Positions 8,312 through 16,398 of a stretch of 21,218 nt of DNA are shown here, one piece after another. Under the pieces are notes generated by a model, which was not told where the DNA came from, did not search any database, and saw only the letters and a program-made list of their open reading frames with translations. Position numbers and translations under genes: made by a program. Source of the DNA: JAWXCM01 sp034408745 (GTDB lineage: Bacteria; Acidobacteriota; Terriglobia; Bryobacterales; Bryobacteraceae); the NCBI GenBank assembly GCA_034408745.1, contig JAWXCM010000163.1, positions 1-21,218 on the forward strand. The letters run 5' to 3'. Positions within the stretch are counted from its first letter, which is position 1. Every line of letters begins with the position of its first letter.

Positions 8312-9162
8312 TGATCGCCATGTCCGTACTCGACCTGATTTTTGAAACCCTCGCAGAAAACCCCGGGCGGCATTTGCACTCGTCCGCGCTCTATAAGCTC
8401 TGCAAGGCGACGGCACGTACTGCCGTCGAGGAGTTGTTTTCATCGACGGAGCGGGTTGCTCGCCCGTTCGGGCCATTCGGCGAGATTTCCATGCCTTATA
8501 CAAAAATGGGTGCCATCAACTCGCTGGATCTCTTCGGGGTCGACGAGCTGATCATTTTTGCTTTCTACAATGCCAATCGCGCCCGTTACCGAAATGTGCT
8601 CGACATCGGGGCCAATCTCGGCCTGCACTCGATGATCCTGGCGCGTTGCGGTTATGCCGTGCGGGCTTTTGAGCCTGACCCCTGGCACTACGACCTGCTG
8701 TCCGGCAACCTCGCGGCCAATGGCGCGACCGTTACCACCTTCAAGGAGGCGGTTTCGACCAAGGACGGGGAGGCCCAGTTTGTGCGCGTCCTCGGCAATA
8801 CCACGGGCAGCCATCTTGCGGGGTCGAAGGATTCGTACGGTGAAAAAGAGCTGTTCACGGTGCCGATACGCGCGGTTCAACCGCTGTTCGAATGGGCTGA
8901 CCTTGCCAAGATCGATGCGGAAGGGCACGAGAAGGAATTGCTGCTTGCGGCAACTCCGACGGTGATGCAAAAACTCGACATCATGGTTGAAATCGGCAAC
9001 CCAGAAAACGCCAAGACTGTGTTTGCGCATTTCCAGTCCATCGGTATCGGCATGTATGCGCAGAAAATCGGCTGGGGTCGTGTGCAGAGCCTCGCCGACG
9101 TACCGACATCGCATCGCGAAGGCAGTCTGTTCATCAGCGCCAAGCCGGCCATGCCCTGGTAA
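8311..9162 (+). CDS. FkbM-family SAM-dependent methyltransferase
   Basis: Predicted O-methyltransferase of 283 residues. The SAM-binding motif VLDIGANLGLHS lies at 96-107, followed by the acidic ribose-binding end of strand 2 in AFEPDPWHY. KIDAEGHEKELL and MVEIGN further on are typical of the FkbM domain (Methyltransf_21). FkbM proteins in surface-polysaccharide clusters usually methylate sugar hydroxyls, so a terminal or modifying methyl group on this glycan is the inference. GTG 8311 shares one base with the preceding stop; ATG 8320, nine bases further on, is an equally good alternative because no strong ribosome-binding site decides between them. Confidence 0.88.
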   Translation: MIAMSVLDLIFETLAENPGRHLHSSALYKLCKATARTAVEELFSSTERVARPFGPFGEISMPYTKMGAINSLDLFGVDELIIFAFYNANRARYRNVLDIGANLGLHSMILARCGYAVRAFEPDPWHYDLLSGNLAANGATVTTFKEAVSTKDGEAQFVRVLGNTTGSHLAGSKDSYGEKELFTVPIRAVQPLFEWADLAKIDAEGHEKELLLAATPTVMQKLDIMVEIGNPENAKTVFAHFQSIGIGMYAQKIGWGRVQSLADVPTSHREGSLFISAKPAMPW

Positions 9163-9172
9163 ACATGCGCCC

Positions 9173-9673
9173 ATGGCCGCACTGCTGAGTTCATTGGGTC
9201 TTTTCGGGTTTGCCTTGCTGCTGCACCTCATATGGTGGCGATGCCGGCTTCCGCGAAACCATACCCTTGCCCTGCTGGTGGTGTTTGCCGTCACGCCGCT
9301 GATCGCAATCCTGCTGTGGTTTGCAGGCGGGAGCCCGTACCTGGTCGGAATCAGGGATATTCCGGGCATGGCGCTGCTCTATCTGGGCGCTGTCGGTTGT
9401 TATCTGATTGCCTACACAGCCATTGAAGAGACCAGCCCGTCGCTGGCCATCTTTAGCGCACTGCAAGCAGCGGGTAGTGCAGGCTGTTCGCGCGAAGAAC
9501 TCTCGGCAGTCATCACGGACAGCAACTTCATCAAACCCAGGCTTGATGCGCTCAGGCGGGACGGCATCCTGGTCGCGGCAGGGAACGGGTATATTCTCAG
9601 TCCGCGTGGGGAAAAGGCTGCGCGCCTCGCGATGCTGGTTTCACGCCTGTTCAACGTCGAAAAGAACGCCTGA
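9173..9673 (+). CDS. Small membrane protein with C-terminal winged-helix-like domain, module copy 1, gene A
   Basis: Unrecognised 166-residue protein. Three hydrophobic segments (about 3-22, 31-52, 65-83) are followed by a soluble region of about 70 residues (88-155). That region has the pattern of a winged helix: helix, REELSAVI, a basic recognition-like helix IKPRLDALRRDG, then a hairpin ending ILSPRGEKA. The C-terminal half aligns with the product of 20242-20745 (SLAIFSALQAAG against SLSIIAGVAEAE, ILSPRG against GLTPRG), and the lengths are 166 and 167. ATG 9173 is chosen as the first in-frame start after the FkbM stop; its ribosome-binding site is weak. The next gene, of similar build, starts four bases later. 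Function unknown; a membrane-bound regulator or a subunit of a small complex are possibilities. Confidence 0.75.
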   Translation: MAALLSSLGLFGFALLLHLIWWRCRLPRNHTLALLVVFAVTPLIAILLWFAGGSPYLVGIRDIPGMALLYLGAVGCYLIAYTAIEETSPSLAIFSALQAAGSAGCSREELSAVITDSNFIKPRLDALRRDGILVAAGNGYILSPRGEKAARLAMLVSRLFNVEKNA

Positions 9674-9677
9674 GATC

Positions 9678-10196
9678 GTGACCAACGCCGTGATCTGTCT
9701 GCCGCTCGCGCCGTTGTTGGGGTTTGCGATGGATATGTTGGCCCACGCAGTTCTTGCCCGGGCTTTCCCCGGCGGGGCGCATGTACGCATCCAGTTCGTG
9801 TCGTTCGGATTCGGAATGGCCGTTGTCATCACCGTTCTGGCATATCTGCTTTGGCAATACCCGTTTTCGCCCACGGACCGCGTCGGTTACCTGTTGCTGC
9901 ATATCATGGTTTATACCTGCCTGGGCTTCGGCCTGTTCAATGTGATCAACGCCAATGTTTCATCACTGCGTGTCAGGATGCTCAAGGAATACCGGGCTGC
10001 CGACCCCGAGCCCTTGTCCGATGCCGCCATGTTCGCGCGCTACCCCGCGGCTGAAATCCTCGCCGCGAGGCTGACGCGGCTTTCCGCCGGCGGACAGATA
10101 TACGCCAGGGATGACCGCTATTTTCCCCGCAAGGGCGGCGTGGCGCTGATCGCTCGATTTTTTTCCATCCTGCGCCGGCTGCTTTTGTGCAAATGA
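9678..10196 (+). CDS. Small membrane protein with C-terminal winged-helix-like domain, module copy 1, gene B
   Basis: Unrecognised 172-residue protein read from GTG 9678, four bases after gene A. Predicted membrane segments are at about 5-27, 40-60 and 70-92. The remaining region includes MFARYPAAEILAARLTRLSAGG, then QIYARDDRYF and a basic end. The latter part aligns with the partial protein at the right edge of the window (RYPAAEILAARLTRL against VYDPEEMVQLRLNRL), so genes A and B form a conserved pair. The GTG start is preferred over ATG 9729 because it keeps the first hydrophobic segment intact, but no strong ribosome-binding site is visible. The C-terminal tail is basic (RRLLLCK). No function can be assigned. 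Confidence 0.72.
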   Translation: MTNAVICLPLAPLLGFAMDMLAHAVLARAFPGGAHVRIQFVSFGFGMAVVITVLAYLLWQYPFSPTDRVGYLLLHIMVYTCLGFGLFNVINANVSSLRVRMLKEYRAADPEPLSDAAMFARYPAAEILAARLTRLSAGGQIYARDDRYFPRKGGVALIARFFSILRRLLLCK

Positions 10197-10204
10197 AGAA
10201 CCCG

Positions 10205-10236
10205 TTTCCGACACCGCAGGCCCTGCCTGGCGGAAA
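10205..10236 (+). other. Imperfect hairpin in the gap before the GT2 gene
   Basis: TTTCCG (10205-10210) pairs with CGGAAA (10231-10236). Inside, CAGG pairs with CCTG around a five-base loop, with an asymmetric bulge. A short ATTTTG follows. It could be a weak attenuator or be accidental. Confidence 0.25.
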
Positions 10237-10266
10237 GCCTATTTTGTCCATTACCGAAAGTCGTCG

Positions 10267-11133
10267 ATGAGCGAGCCACCAGCAATTGCCGGAAACAAGC
10301 TGACAGCCGAAACGGCAGCGCTGCCGGCAAACTCCCTTACGGTCGCCATTCCTGCGCTCAACGAAGAGAAGAACATCGAGGGTGCCGTCCGCGCGGTTCT
10401 GGCTGCAGCGGCTAAGGTGCCCGGGCTGCGCGTGGAGATCATCGTGATCGATGATGGTTCGAAGGACAGGACAGCGGAAATCGTCAGAGCCCTGGCGCAG
10501 CAGCATGACAACGTGCGCATGATCCAGAATCCCGAGAACATCGGACTGGGGGCATCCATTCGTCGCGCCATCGAGGCGGCCGGCATGGAAAAATTCCTGT
10601 TCATCCCCGGGGACAACGACATACCGGCATCGACGCTGGAACTGCTGTTCAGCAATGCGTACGCCGCCGACGTGGTCATGACCTATTTCCACAACGACGA
10701 GCGCCGCGGCAGGATGCGTTACCTGCTGTCCAACTTGTTCAGGGTGATCTATACCACCACCTTCGATCTATACGTCGTCTACGTCAACGGCCCCGCCGTC
10801 TATCCGACCGCCAGACTCAGGCAACTGGAACTGCATTCGACCCGGTTCAGCATCGTCGCGGAAATCAACGTCAAATTGTTGCGCCAGGGCGTGAGTTTCG
10901 TGGAACTGCCGAGCAACCGGCAGGTAGGCATGGAAGGCAGCACCTCGGCATCGTGGCGCAGCCTGATGGAAACTGCCCGGGTATACATCCAGATTTTTAC
11001 CGATGTTTATTTCAGAGAACGTGAGCGCTATTCAAAACGACCCGTGCGTCAGCCCTATACCCTGTCGCTGCATCCGATTGATCCTGAAACCCCCGGCATG
11101 CCGACGCAGTCCGGTCGTAACAGTGACAACTGA
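10267..11133 (+). CDS. Family 2 glycosyltransferase (polyprenyl-phosphate sugar synthase type)
   Basis: Cytosolic GT-A transferase of 288 residues. VAIPALNEEKN (26-36) opens the nucleotide-binding fold, IDDGSKD (61-67) is the first acidic motif and PGDND (114-118) sits at the DXD-like metal site. QNPENIGLGASIRRAI is typical of the DPM1/GtrB group, which makes polyprenyl-phosphate sugars. No C-terminal membrane segments are evident, unlike most GtrB proteins. The next gene encodes a GtrA-like protein and overlaps by 11 bases, and this pairing strongly suggests synthesis and flipping of a lipid-phosphate-linked sugar. The start is the first ATG ahead of the fold; the N-terminal 20 residues look unstructured. 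Confidence 0.9.
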   Translation: MSEPPAIAGNKLTAETAALPANSLTVAIPALNEEKNIEGAVRAVLAAAAKVPGLRVEIIVIDDGSKDRTAEIVRALAQQHDNVRMIQNPENIGLGASIRRAIEAAGMEKFLFIPGDNDIPASTLELLFSNAYAADVVMTYFHNDERRGRMRYLLSNLFRVIYTTTFDLYVVYVNGPAVYPTARLRQLELHSTRFSIVAEINVKLLRQGVSFVELPSNRQVGMEGSTSASWRSLMETARVYIQIFTDVYFRERERYSKRPVRQPYTLSLHPIDPETPGMPTQSGRNSDN

Positions 11134-11593
11134 GCCTTCCCGCAACGCCGAGCGGCCCTACGTGCGGGCTGCCCGCGTGACGCTGATGTTCGTCAGTCAG
11201 AACCGGGGCAAGCTGCTGCGCTGGTTTGCCGCCGGACTGGCTTTCATGGGCATCAGCACCGCGCTGTTATACGGTTCTGTCGAACTGCTCGGTTTGTCTG
11301 TACCTATAGCGACGTTGTTGACGGCGGAAGCCAGCACGCTGTTGCGGTTTCTCGTCAATCATTACTGGGTTTTCGGCTTGCGCAACCCGACTATCCGCAA
11401 CTGCATCGAGTACCACGTTGCCAACGCAGGCGCTTTTGCTTTGTGGTGGATTACCGCCAATGCCCTCACGCTCCTCGGAATGCATTACCTGCTGGCGGGC
11501 ATCGCGGCAGTCGCTTGCTCAACGCTGTTCAGTCTTTCCACCAATTTTTTATGGATATGGCGCAAGCGCCATCCGCCCGATCAGGCCCCGTGA
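11123..11593 (+). CDS. GtrA-like membrane protein
   Basis: Four-helix membrane protein of about 156 residues (hydrophobic stretches near 33-55, 60-77, 100-122 and 125-147), the expected size and layout of GtrA. The characteristic RFLVNHYWVFG after helix 2 and NFLWIWRKRH after helix 4 are both visible. GtrA proteins are thought to move undecaprenyl-phosphate-linked sugars across the inner membrane, and this one overlaps the GT2 gene that could make such a donor. GTG 11123 is the most upstream plausible start; GTG 11162 and ATG 11186 are alternatives. A large hairpin begins at the base after its stop codon. Confidence 0.82.
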   Translation: MTTEPSRNAERPYVRAARVTLMFVSQNRGKLLRWFAAGLAFMGISTALLYGSVELLGLSVPIATLLTAEASTLLRFLVNHYWVFGLRNPTIRNCIEYHVANAGAFALWWITANALTLLGMHYLLAGIAAVACSTLFSLSTNFLWIWRKRHPPDQAP

Positions 11594-11641
11594 ACATCAT
11601 GTCCGGCGCATGCGACCTGCGCCGCAACGCAGACATGATGT
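11594..11641 (+). repeat. Perfect two-stem inverted repeat (48 bases) after the GtrA-like gene
   Basis: ACATCATGTC (11594-11603) is the exact reverse complement of GACATGATGT (11632-11641). Nested inside, CGGCGCA (11604-11610) pairs exactly with TGCGCCG (11618-11624) around a seven-base loop, leaving a seven-base bulge on the 3' side. It starts directly after the stop codon and has no T-run behind it, so it is not a standard intrinsic terminator. It may protect or end the upstream mRNA, or be a protein-binding site. Confidence 0.75.
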
Positions 11642-11669
11642 GACCTAAGGTGCGGTAACATCGCGCCGA

Positions 11670-12395
11670 ATGGATTTACCCGCTGAATATTGGCAGGAAT
11701 ATAACGACATGACGACCAAGGAAGTGAATCTGCTCTCGCGTTATCCGCGCGCCAAACGCAATGTCAAGGCGCGACTGGGTAACAAGGTGGAGAACCGCCG
11801 CATTGCGCTGCAGTTCGGGCGGGAATATTTTGACGGCACGCGCGAACAGGGCTACGGCGGCTACAAGTACGATGGACGTTGGCAACCCATCGCCGAGGAC
11901 ATCATCAGGCATTTTGCGCTGAAACACGGCGATCGCGTTCTGGATGTCGGCTGCGGCAAAGGTTTTCTGGTCAAGGATTTGATGAAGATGTGTCCGGGTC
12001 TTGAAGTCTTTGGCCTTGATGTTTCGGAATACGCATTGCTCAACTGCGAGCCCGAGGTCACCGGCCGGCTGCATCTGGGCAGTGCCGTGCGGCTGCCGTT
12101 TCCCGATGGCAGCTTCCAGGCGGTGATTTCCATCAACACCGTGCACAATCTGGAGCGATCCGATTGCGTGCGCGCGTTGCGGGAGATCGAACGTCTCGCG
12201 CCGGGCAAGGGCTACATACAGGTGGACGCTTATCGCAATGAAGCGGAACGACAGATTTTCGAGGACTGGATGCTGACCGCCAGGACCTACGGCAAACCGG
12301 AGGACTGGATTGCGATTCTTCGCGAAGCCGGTTACACCGGGGACTACTTCTGGACGATTCTGGAAATCGATCCGGAATGGACCATTACCGGCTGA
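11670..12395 (+). CDS. Class I SAM-dependent methyltransferase
   Basis: Methyltransferase of 241 residues. Motif I VLDVGCGKGFL (90-100) binds SAM, FGLDVSEYAL marks the end of strand 2, and the LPFPDGSFQAVISINTVHNL segment is motif II-like (Methyltransf_11 pattern). The N-terminal region with TTKEVNLLSRYP and a GYGGYKYDGRW segment is an extension specific to its subfamily; I do not know its substrate. ATG 11670 is kept because the YWQEYND segment before the second candidate start looks conserved in type, but ATG 11709 has the better ribosome-binding site (AGGAA at 11695-11699), so the protein could be 228 residues. It follows the 48-base hairpin, so it may be transcribed or translated at a different level from the genes before it. 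Confidence 0.85.
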   Translation: MDLPAEYWQEYNDMTTKEVNLLSRYPRAKRNVKARLGNKVENRRIALQFGREYFDGTREQGYGGYKYDGRWQPIAEDIIRHFALKHGDRVLDVGCGKGFLVKDLMKMCPGLEVFGLDVSEYALLNCEPEVTGRLHLGSAVRLPFPDGSFQAVISINTVHNLERSDCVRALREIERLAPGKGYIQVDAYRNEAERQIFEDWMLTARTYGKPEDWIAILREAGYTGDYFWTILEIDPEWTITG

Positions 12396-12418
12396 TGCGA
12401 ATTCCGACAACACCACTC

Positions 12419-12424
12419 AGGGGA
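12419..12424 (+). promoter_or_regulatory. Ribosome-binding site supporting a TTG start
   Basis: AGGGGA lies seven bases ahead of TTG 12432, which makes that codon a better start than ATG 12471 inside the gene. Confidence 0.55.
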
Positions 12425-12431
12425 TAAGACG

Positions 12432-13112
12432 TTGAGCGACAAGCAAACACAGGAAAAACAATACCAGATCATGCTCGAATACCGTGACCGTCACGGCCTC
12501 GAGTCACTCGGCCTGATGACCAGCCAGGCCTGGTACGATGATCCGAAGCGCCTGACTTTCACCCTGTCACGCTACAAATTCGCCGCCAAAATGCTTGCCG
12601 GCAGCGATAACGTTCTCGAGGTGGGTTGCGCCGACGCCTTCTCGACGCGCATTGTCGTGCAGGAAGTCAAAAAACTCACCGCGGTGGATTTCGATCCGCT
12701 GTTTGTCGCGGACACCAACGCGCGAATGAGCGATAAATGGAAATTCGAGTGCTGTGTCCACGACATGCTTAAAGGCCCTGTTGCCGGACAGTTCGACGGT
12801 ATGTACTCCCTGGATGTGCTCGAGCATATCCTTCCCGAAAACGAAGCCCTGTTTCTGCAAAACATGACTGCGTCGCTTTCGGCACACGGCACCATGGTCA
12901 TCGGCATGCCGTCGCTGGAATCGCAGGGTTACGCCTCGCCGATGAGCAAGGAAGGCCACGTCAACTGCAAGACCATGCCGGACCTGAAGGCAACCATGCA
13001 GCGGTATTTTCACAACGTATACATGTTTTCCATGAACGACGAAGTCGTGCATACCGGGTATCACAAGATGGCGCACTACCTTTTTGCCCTGTGCTGCGGC
13101 AAGAAGGGCTGA
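12432..13112 (+). CDS. Class I SAM-dependent methyltransferase
   Basis: Second stand-alone methyltransferase, 226 residues. Motif I VLEVGCADAFST (61-72) binds SAM and TAVDFDPLFV closes strand 2. FDGMYSLDVLEHI is the classic strand-4 motif of the UbiE/Methyltransf_11 group, and TMVIGMPS lies on strand 5. Its short C-terminal part includes HTGYHKMAHYL. The TTG start is supported by a strong ribosome-binding site. It probably methylates the glycan or lipid-linked intermediate made by the cluster, as a partner of the preceding methyltransferase rather than a copy of it: the N-termini and C-termini do not resemble each other. Confidence 0.86.
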   Translation: MSDKQTQEKQYQIMLEYRDRHGLESLGLMTSQAWYDDPKRLTFTLSRYKFAAKMLAGSDNVLEVGCADAFSTRIVVQEVKKLTAVDFDPLFVADTNARMSDKWKFECCVHDMLKGPVAGQFDGMYSLDVLEHILPENEALFLQNMTASLSAHGTMVIGMPSLESQGYASPMSKEGHVNCKTMPDLKATMQRYFHNVYMFSMNDEVVHTGYHKMAHYLFALCCGKKG

Positions 13113-13174
13113 TCGGGCGGCATTCTTTTCTCCTGCGCCAGGCGCTCGGCGCAAATTCAGGACAGTCTCAATAA

Positions 13175-14029
13175 ATGGCTCCGGAGGCGCTGGCCACGGT
13201 TCTGATTCTTGCCTCAGCGATGCTGCATGCCATCGTCAACGCGCTGGTCAAGATCAGCGACGATGGTTTGCTGACCCGGGGCTGCATGAATGCCGTGGCG
13301 TTTTTTATTGCCCTGCCGTTCATCACAGTGGTTCCGCTGCCGGATGCCTCGCTGTGGATGATCCTCATTGCGGCAATGCTGGTGCACGGCCTGTACCCGT
13401 TCTTTCTTGCCGGCGCCTACCGGCACAGTGATCTCAGCGTGGCTTTTCCCGTTGCGCGTGGCATTACACCTCTTGGCGTAGTGCTGCTGGCTTGGCTGGT
13501 ACTGGGATCGACTCTGTCTACCGGGAAATTACTCGGAATATGCTTGCTGTCCGCGGGCATTGCCGCATTCGCGCTGGAGCGTTTCCACCCGAGTGACCCG
13601 GGCCACCGCAAGGGTTTTGCGCTGGCCGTGTGTACGGGGTGCATTGTTGCAACATATACGGTGCTCGACGGCATCGGTTTGAAAACGGCATACGATCCCA
13701 ACACCTACATCGTCTGGCTGTTTGTCCTTGACGGACTCTTCGTCAGTTCCATCGTTACTCTGGCCCGGCGTCATTCGGTTGTTCCATTCCTGCGCAAAAA
13801 CTGGCGCAAGGGATTGCTCGGGGGCGTTCTGGGTGTGCTGACTTATGGTCTGGCCTTGTATGCTCTGAGCCTGGGATCGCTGGTGGAAATCGCGGCCCTG
13901 CGGGAAACCAGTGTGGTGTTCGCCGCGCTGATTGGCGCGTTCCTGCTCAAGGAATCCTTCGGAACGTTACGCGCCACCGCCACTGTGCTGGTGATGGTGG
14001 CGATCATGACCATCAAGATATCGCCGTAA
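13175..14029 (+). CDS. DMT-superfamily (EamA-type) membrane transporter
   Basis: Polytopic membrane protein of 284 residues with about ten hydrophobic helices in two similar halves, as in EamA-domain transporters. AYRHSDLSVAFPVARG with the following PLGVVLLAWL in the first half, and YALSLGSLVEIAALRETSVVF with AALIGAFLLKE in the second, mark the repeated domain. Family members export metabolites; relatives such as ArnE/ArnF move lipid-linked sugars, and the location at the end of this gene run makes a role in moving a precursor plausible but unproven. An AGGA at 13159-13162 lies rather far (12 bases) from the ATG. It is the last gene of the + strand run and converges with the gene at 14065. 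Confidence 0.85.
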   Translation: MAPEALATVLILASAMLHAIVNALVKISDDGLLTRGCMNAVAFFIALPFITVVPLPDASLWMILIAAMLVHGLYPFFLAGAYRHSDLSVAFPVARGITPLGVVLLAWLVLGSTLSTGKLLGICLLSAGIAAFALERFHPSDPGHRKGFALAVCTGCIVATYTVLDGIGLKTAYDPNTYIVWLFVLDGLFVSSIVTLARRHSVVPFLRKNWRKGLLGGVLGVLTYGLALYALSLGSLVEIAALRETSVVFAALIGAFLLKESFGTLRATATVLVMVAIMTIKISP

Positions 14030-14039
14030 AGGCCATGTC

Positions 14040-14061
14040 GTGTTTTCCAACACCACAGGTG
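14040..14061. other. Short overlapping hairpins in the convergent gap
   Basis: GTGTT (14040-14044) pairs with AACAC (14049-14053), and CACC (14051-14054) with GGTG (14058-14061). The two are mutually exclusive and lack T-runs. They sit in the 35-base gap between two convergent genes, where a terminator is expected, but the support is weak. Confidence 0.25.
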
Positions 14062-14064
14062 CCG

Positions 14065-16287
14065 TTAATTTTTTGCGGTTGGAACGGGCAGGCTCAGTGT
14101 CTGGATGATCTGTCCACCGACCGAACAGACGACTTCCAGGGTGGTCGCAGCGGGTAGATTCAGTCGAATGGGGAACTGTCCCATTTCGCTTGCTGCTTCG
14201 CCCAGCAGGGCGGTTTGGCCGTAACCGAGATGCAGGTTTACCCTTACGTCGCCGCCCCGCTCACGCCGCCAGCGCACCGTCCAGGTGCCGTCGATTTCCT
14301 GCGTCAAGCGCATTTCGCGCAGCTGCTGGAGGCCGACATTGTCTGATGGCTTTCCTGCGGCGAGCTCATAAAAACCCTGCAAGCCTTTCTGCGTCGGGTA
14401 GTTCAGGTAAAGGAGGCGCCGCACGCCGGGCAAACCGGGGACGCTGCGCAGTGACTTGAGCGATTGATCAACCACCGGAACCATCCATGGGTTCAGTCCG
14501 GTGTGCTGGGATAAATGAAGGTGCGTTGCGCCATGCGTGATCATCGCCTGCCGGAGTTGCTCCGGGGGCAAGGCGAGATCAATCACGTTTTCCGATACCG
14601 GCAGCATCTGCAGAAAAGGCCGCTGCAAAAGGTAAGGATCAATGACCGTGGTTGCGACTACCGCATGCGGCGGCAGCAACTCGGCTGCAAAATCGTAGCC
14701 AATTCCGCCGCCTCCACCGCCGGGAATTTCGGCCAGACGGCGGACTGCCGAATAGAATCCGTTCTCCAGGGAAGGGTAGGTGGTGGCGGAATCAGCAAGA
14801 TTCCTGCCGTTGACCTGAACAGCCGAAACATGCGTTCGATACAAATGCAGGGTGCTGATCAGAATCAATGCCGGCAAGACCACTGTGCCAAGCATCGGCC
14901 GGCCGGGCAGTGCCGGCCTGATCGCGTGAAACCAGCAGAGCATGCCGCCGAGCGTCAGCAGCACATACGACGCCAGATGGTAACGGTCGTGAAACAACAG
15001 TGCTGCATCAAACCCGTTCATCGCAAGCAGCAACAGGGTTTTCAGGAGGGCAAAGGCGGCGAGTGCGAGGCACAGCGGATCCGCACGCGTACTTTTGACA
15101 AAAAGCAGGAAAAAATTGCCCAGCAAAAGCACCGGCACGAATTCGAGGCCCTGCGAAAAAAGCCGGGAAAAATTCTTCTGGTACGACTCACCGAAATACT
15201 GCATCAGATAAATGATGCTTTCCCGGTAATGCGGCAAATAGCCTGTTTCGGGGGGCCAGAGCAGCAGAAAGTGCGGCAACGGTGATCCGCTCGACAGGTA
15301 ATTGAACAGAGGCCATGGTCCCAGCGAAATGACGCTGGCCGCGGCGAGCATGGCGCCCCATTGAAGCTGGAGCGGCCGTCCGGCGCGCCACAGGAAAATG
15401 GCATAGGCGAGACCCACCGTCGGGAGTGCAACCAGCTTTACGGCGATCGTGAATCCACCCAGGAGCCCCAGCGCCCATGCCGCGGCACGCTGCGGCACGG
15501 CGATGCAGGCCAGGCCGAGCAGGGCAATCTCCAGCAATACCAGCGGAATATCGTTGTTGACGACTGATTCCCTGCTCATGCCGCAAATGACGGCAACGGC
15601 GACCAGCGCACCGAGCAGGCCGGTCAGCGTGCCGTAGCGGACCTGCAGAACGCGGTAAGTCGAAAGCAGCAGCATCGCGAGCGCGATAAAGGAGCAAAGC
15701 TGGAACGCGCGATCGCCGCCCATGAGATAAGCCGGCAAGGCGTAGAGCTGCCATCCATAGAACAGCCCTGCATCGTGACTGAAGGGATTGAAAATCAGGC
15801 CATTGTTCCAAAGAATGGTTCTTGGAATGACCAGGTGATAAATGGTCATGTCGCTGCCGCGAGGCCAGGCCAGCGATTGCGCAAGCGCATATGCCGCAAT
15901 CAGGACGATGCCAAAAACCACAGTTATGCGGGCGGCAGACAGTGTGCCGGGCCGCGGCCGAAAATGCGTCGGTATCGTGAATGAACGCAGCTTAGCCCGC
16001 GACTGATACAGGGAAAGGAGCAGCGCCAGCAGCGCCGGCAGCAAGGCCAGTGCCAGTATCACCGCAGGAAATGCCACCTGCAGCATCGCCAGGACCGCGA
16101 ACAACAGGCCGAATGCGGCCGCACCCAGCGCAAAATGAATGGCTACATCAAGGCCTTCCCAGCCCGGACGGCATTGCGGTGCGAGCCGACTGCCGAGCGC
16201 AAGAGTCGATGCCGCATAAAGCCCGGATGCGGCAATGCTCCAGATCATGCCGGGAAAGTTTGCAAGGAATATCTGAAGTGATTGCAT
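14065..16287 (-). CDS. GT-C-like polytopic membrane glycosyltransferase with C-terminal soluble domain
   Basis: Large integral membrane protein of 740 residues. Many hydrophobic helices occupy roughly residues 1-505. After the third or fourth helix, RGSDMTIYHLVIPR places an Asp (about 146) and a YHL-P motif in the first large loop, as in GT39-type enzymes that use polyprenyl-phosphate sugars. From about 510 onward there is a soluble, probably periplasmic, part that includes a six-glycine linker (EIPGGGGGGIG) and ends in a beta-rich segment. By analogy with three-component Gtr systems it could be the transferase that uses the donor made by the GT2/GtrA pair on the other strand, but that link is inference. 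No close family name is claimed. The upstream gap of 111 bases holds no clear promoter. Confidence 0.75.
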   Translation of the reverse strand: MQSLQIFLANFPGMIWSIAASGLYAASTLALGSRLAPQCRPGWEGLDVAIHFALGAAAFGLLFAVLAMLQVAFPAVILALALLPALLALLLSLYQSRAKLRSFTIPTHFRPRPGTLSAARITVVFGIVLIAAYALAQSLAWPRGSDMTIYHLVIPRTILWNNGLIFNPFSHDAGLFYGWQLYALPAYLMGGDRAFQLCSFIALAMLLLSTYRVLQVRYGTLTGLLGALVAVAVICGMSRESVVNNDIPLVLLEIALLGLACIAVPQRAAAWALGLLGGFTIAVKLVALPTVGLAYAIFLWRAGRPLQLQWGAMLAAASVISLGPWPLFNYLSSGSPLPHFLLLWPPETGYLPHYRESIIYLMQYFGESYQKNFSRLFSQGLEFVPVLLLGNFFLLFVKSTRADPLCLALAAFALLKTLLLLAMNGFDAALLFHDRYHLASYVLLTLGGMLCWFHAIRPALPGRPMLGTVVLPALILISTLHLYRTHVSAVQVNGRNLADSATTYPSLENGFYSAVRRLAEIPGGGGGGIGYDFAAELLPPHAVVATTVIDPYLLQRPFLQMLPVSENVIDLALPPEQLRQAMITHGATHLHLSQHTGLNPWMVPVVDQSLKSLRSVPGLPGVRRLLYLNYPTQKGLQGFYELAAGKPSDNVGLQQLREMRLTQEIDGTWTVRWRRERGGDVRVNLHLGYGQTALLGEAASEMGQFPIRLNLPAATTLEVVCSVGGQIIQTLSLPVPTAKN

Positions 16288-16376
16288 CGGTTCGGGACCA
16301 TCGATCCGATCAGAACTTTACCCGGATTTGGCAGCGCTTGAGGAAGGGCTGTTCCGGCACTGCACCGATTGTTGCG

Positions 16377-16392
16377 AGCGACTCCAGTCGCT
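16377..16392 (-). repeat. Short perfect inverted repeat after the Nudix gene
   Basis: AGCGACT and AGTCGCT are exact reverse complements separated by two bases. On the - strand the hairpin begins about six bases after the Nudix stop codon. There is no T-run, so it may be a weak or factor-dependent end signal. Confidence 0.4.
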
Positions 16393-16398
16393 GCTGGC

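Noticed and set aside
7574..9369. Two - strand open frames of about 309 codons each
   Set aside because: Antisense to the ThDP enzyme and the FkbM methyltransferase; no motifs, and the composition mirrors the coding strand.
13134..13155. TGCGCC/GGCGCA inverted repeat before the EamA-type gene as a terminator
   Set aside because: The six-base stem is common in GC-rich DNA and no T-run follows, so I do not call it a terminator.
14700..14730. Six-glycine run in the 740-residue membrane protein
   Set aside because: It looks like a flexible linker at the start of the soluble region. The codons are mixed (GGC, GGT, GGA), so it is not a slippage-prone repeat.
14515..15285. Open frame of 256 codons on the + strand
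   Set aside because: Antisense to the membrane glycosyltransferase gene; low-complexity Gln/Arg-rich translation and no ribosome-binding site of note.
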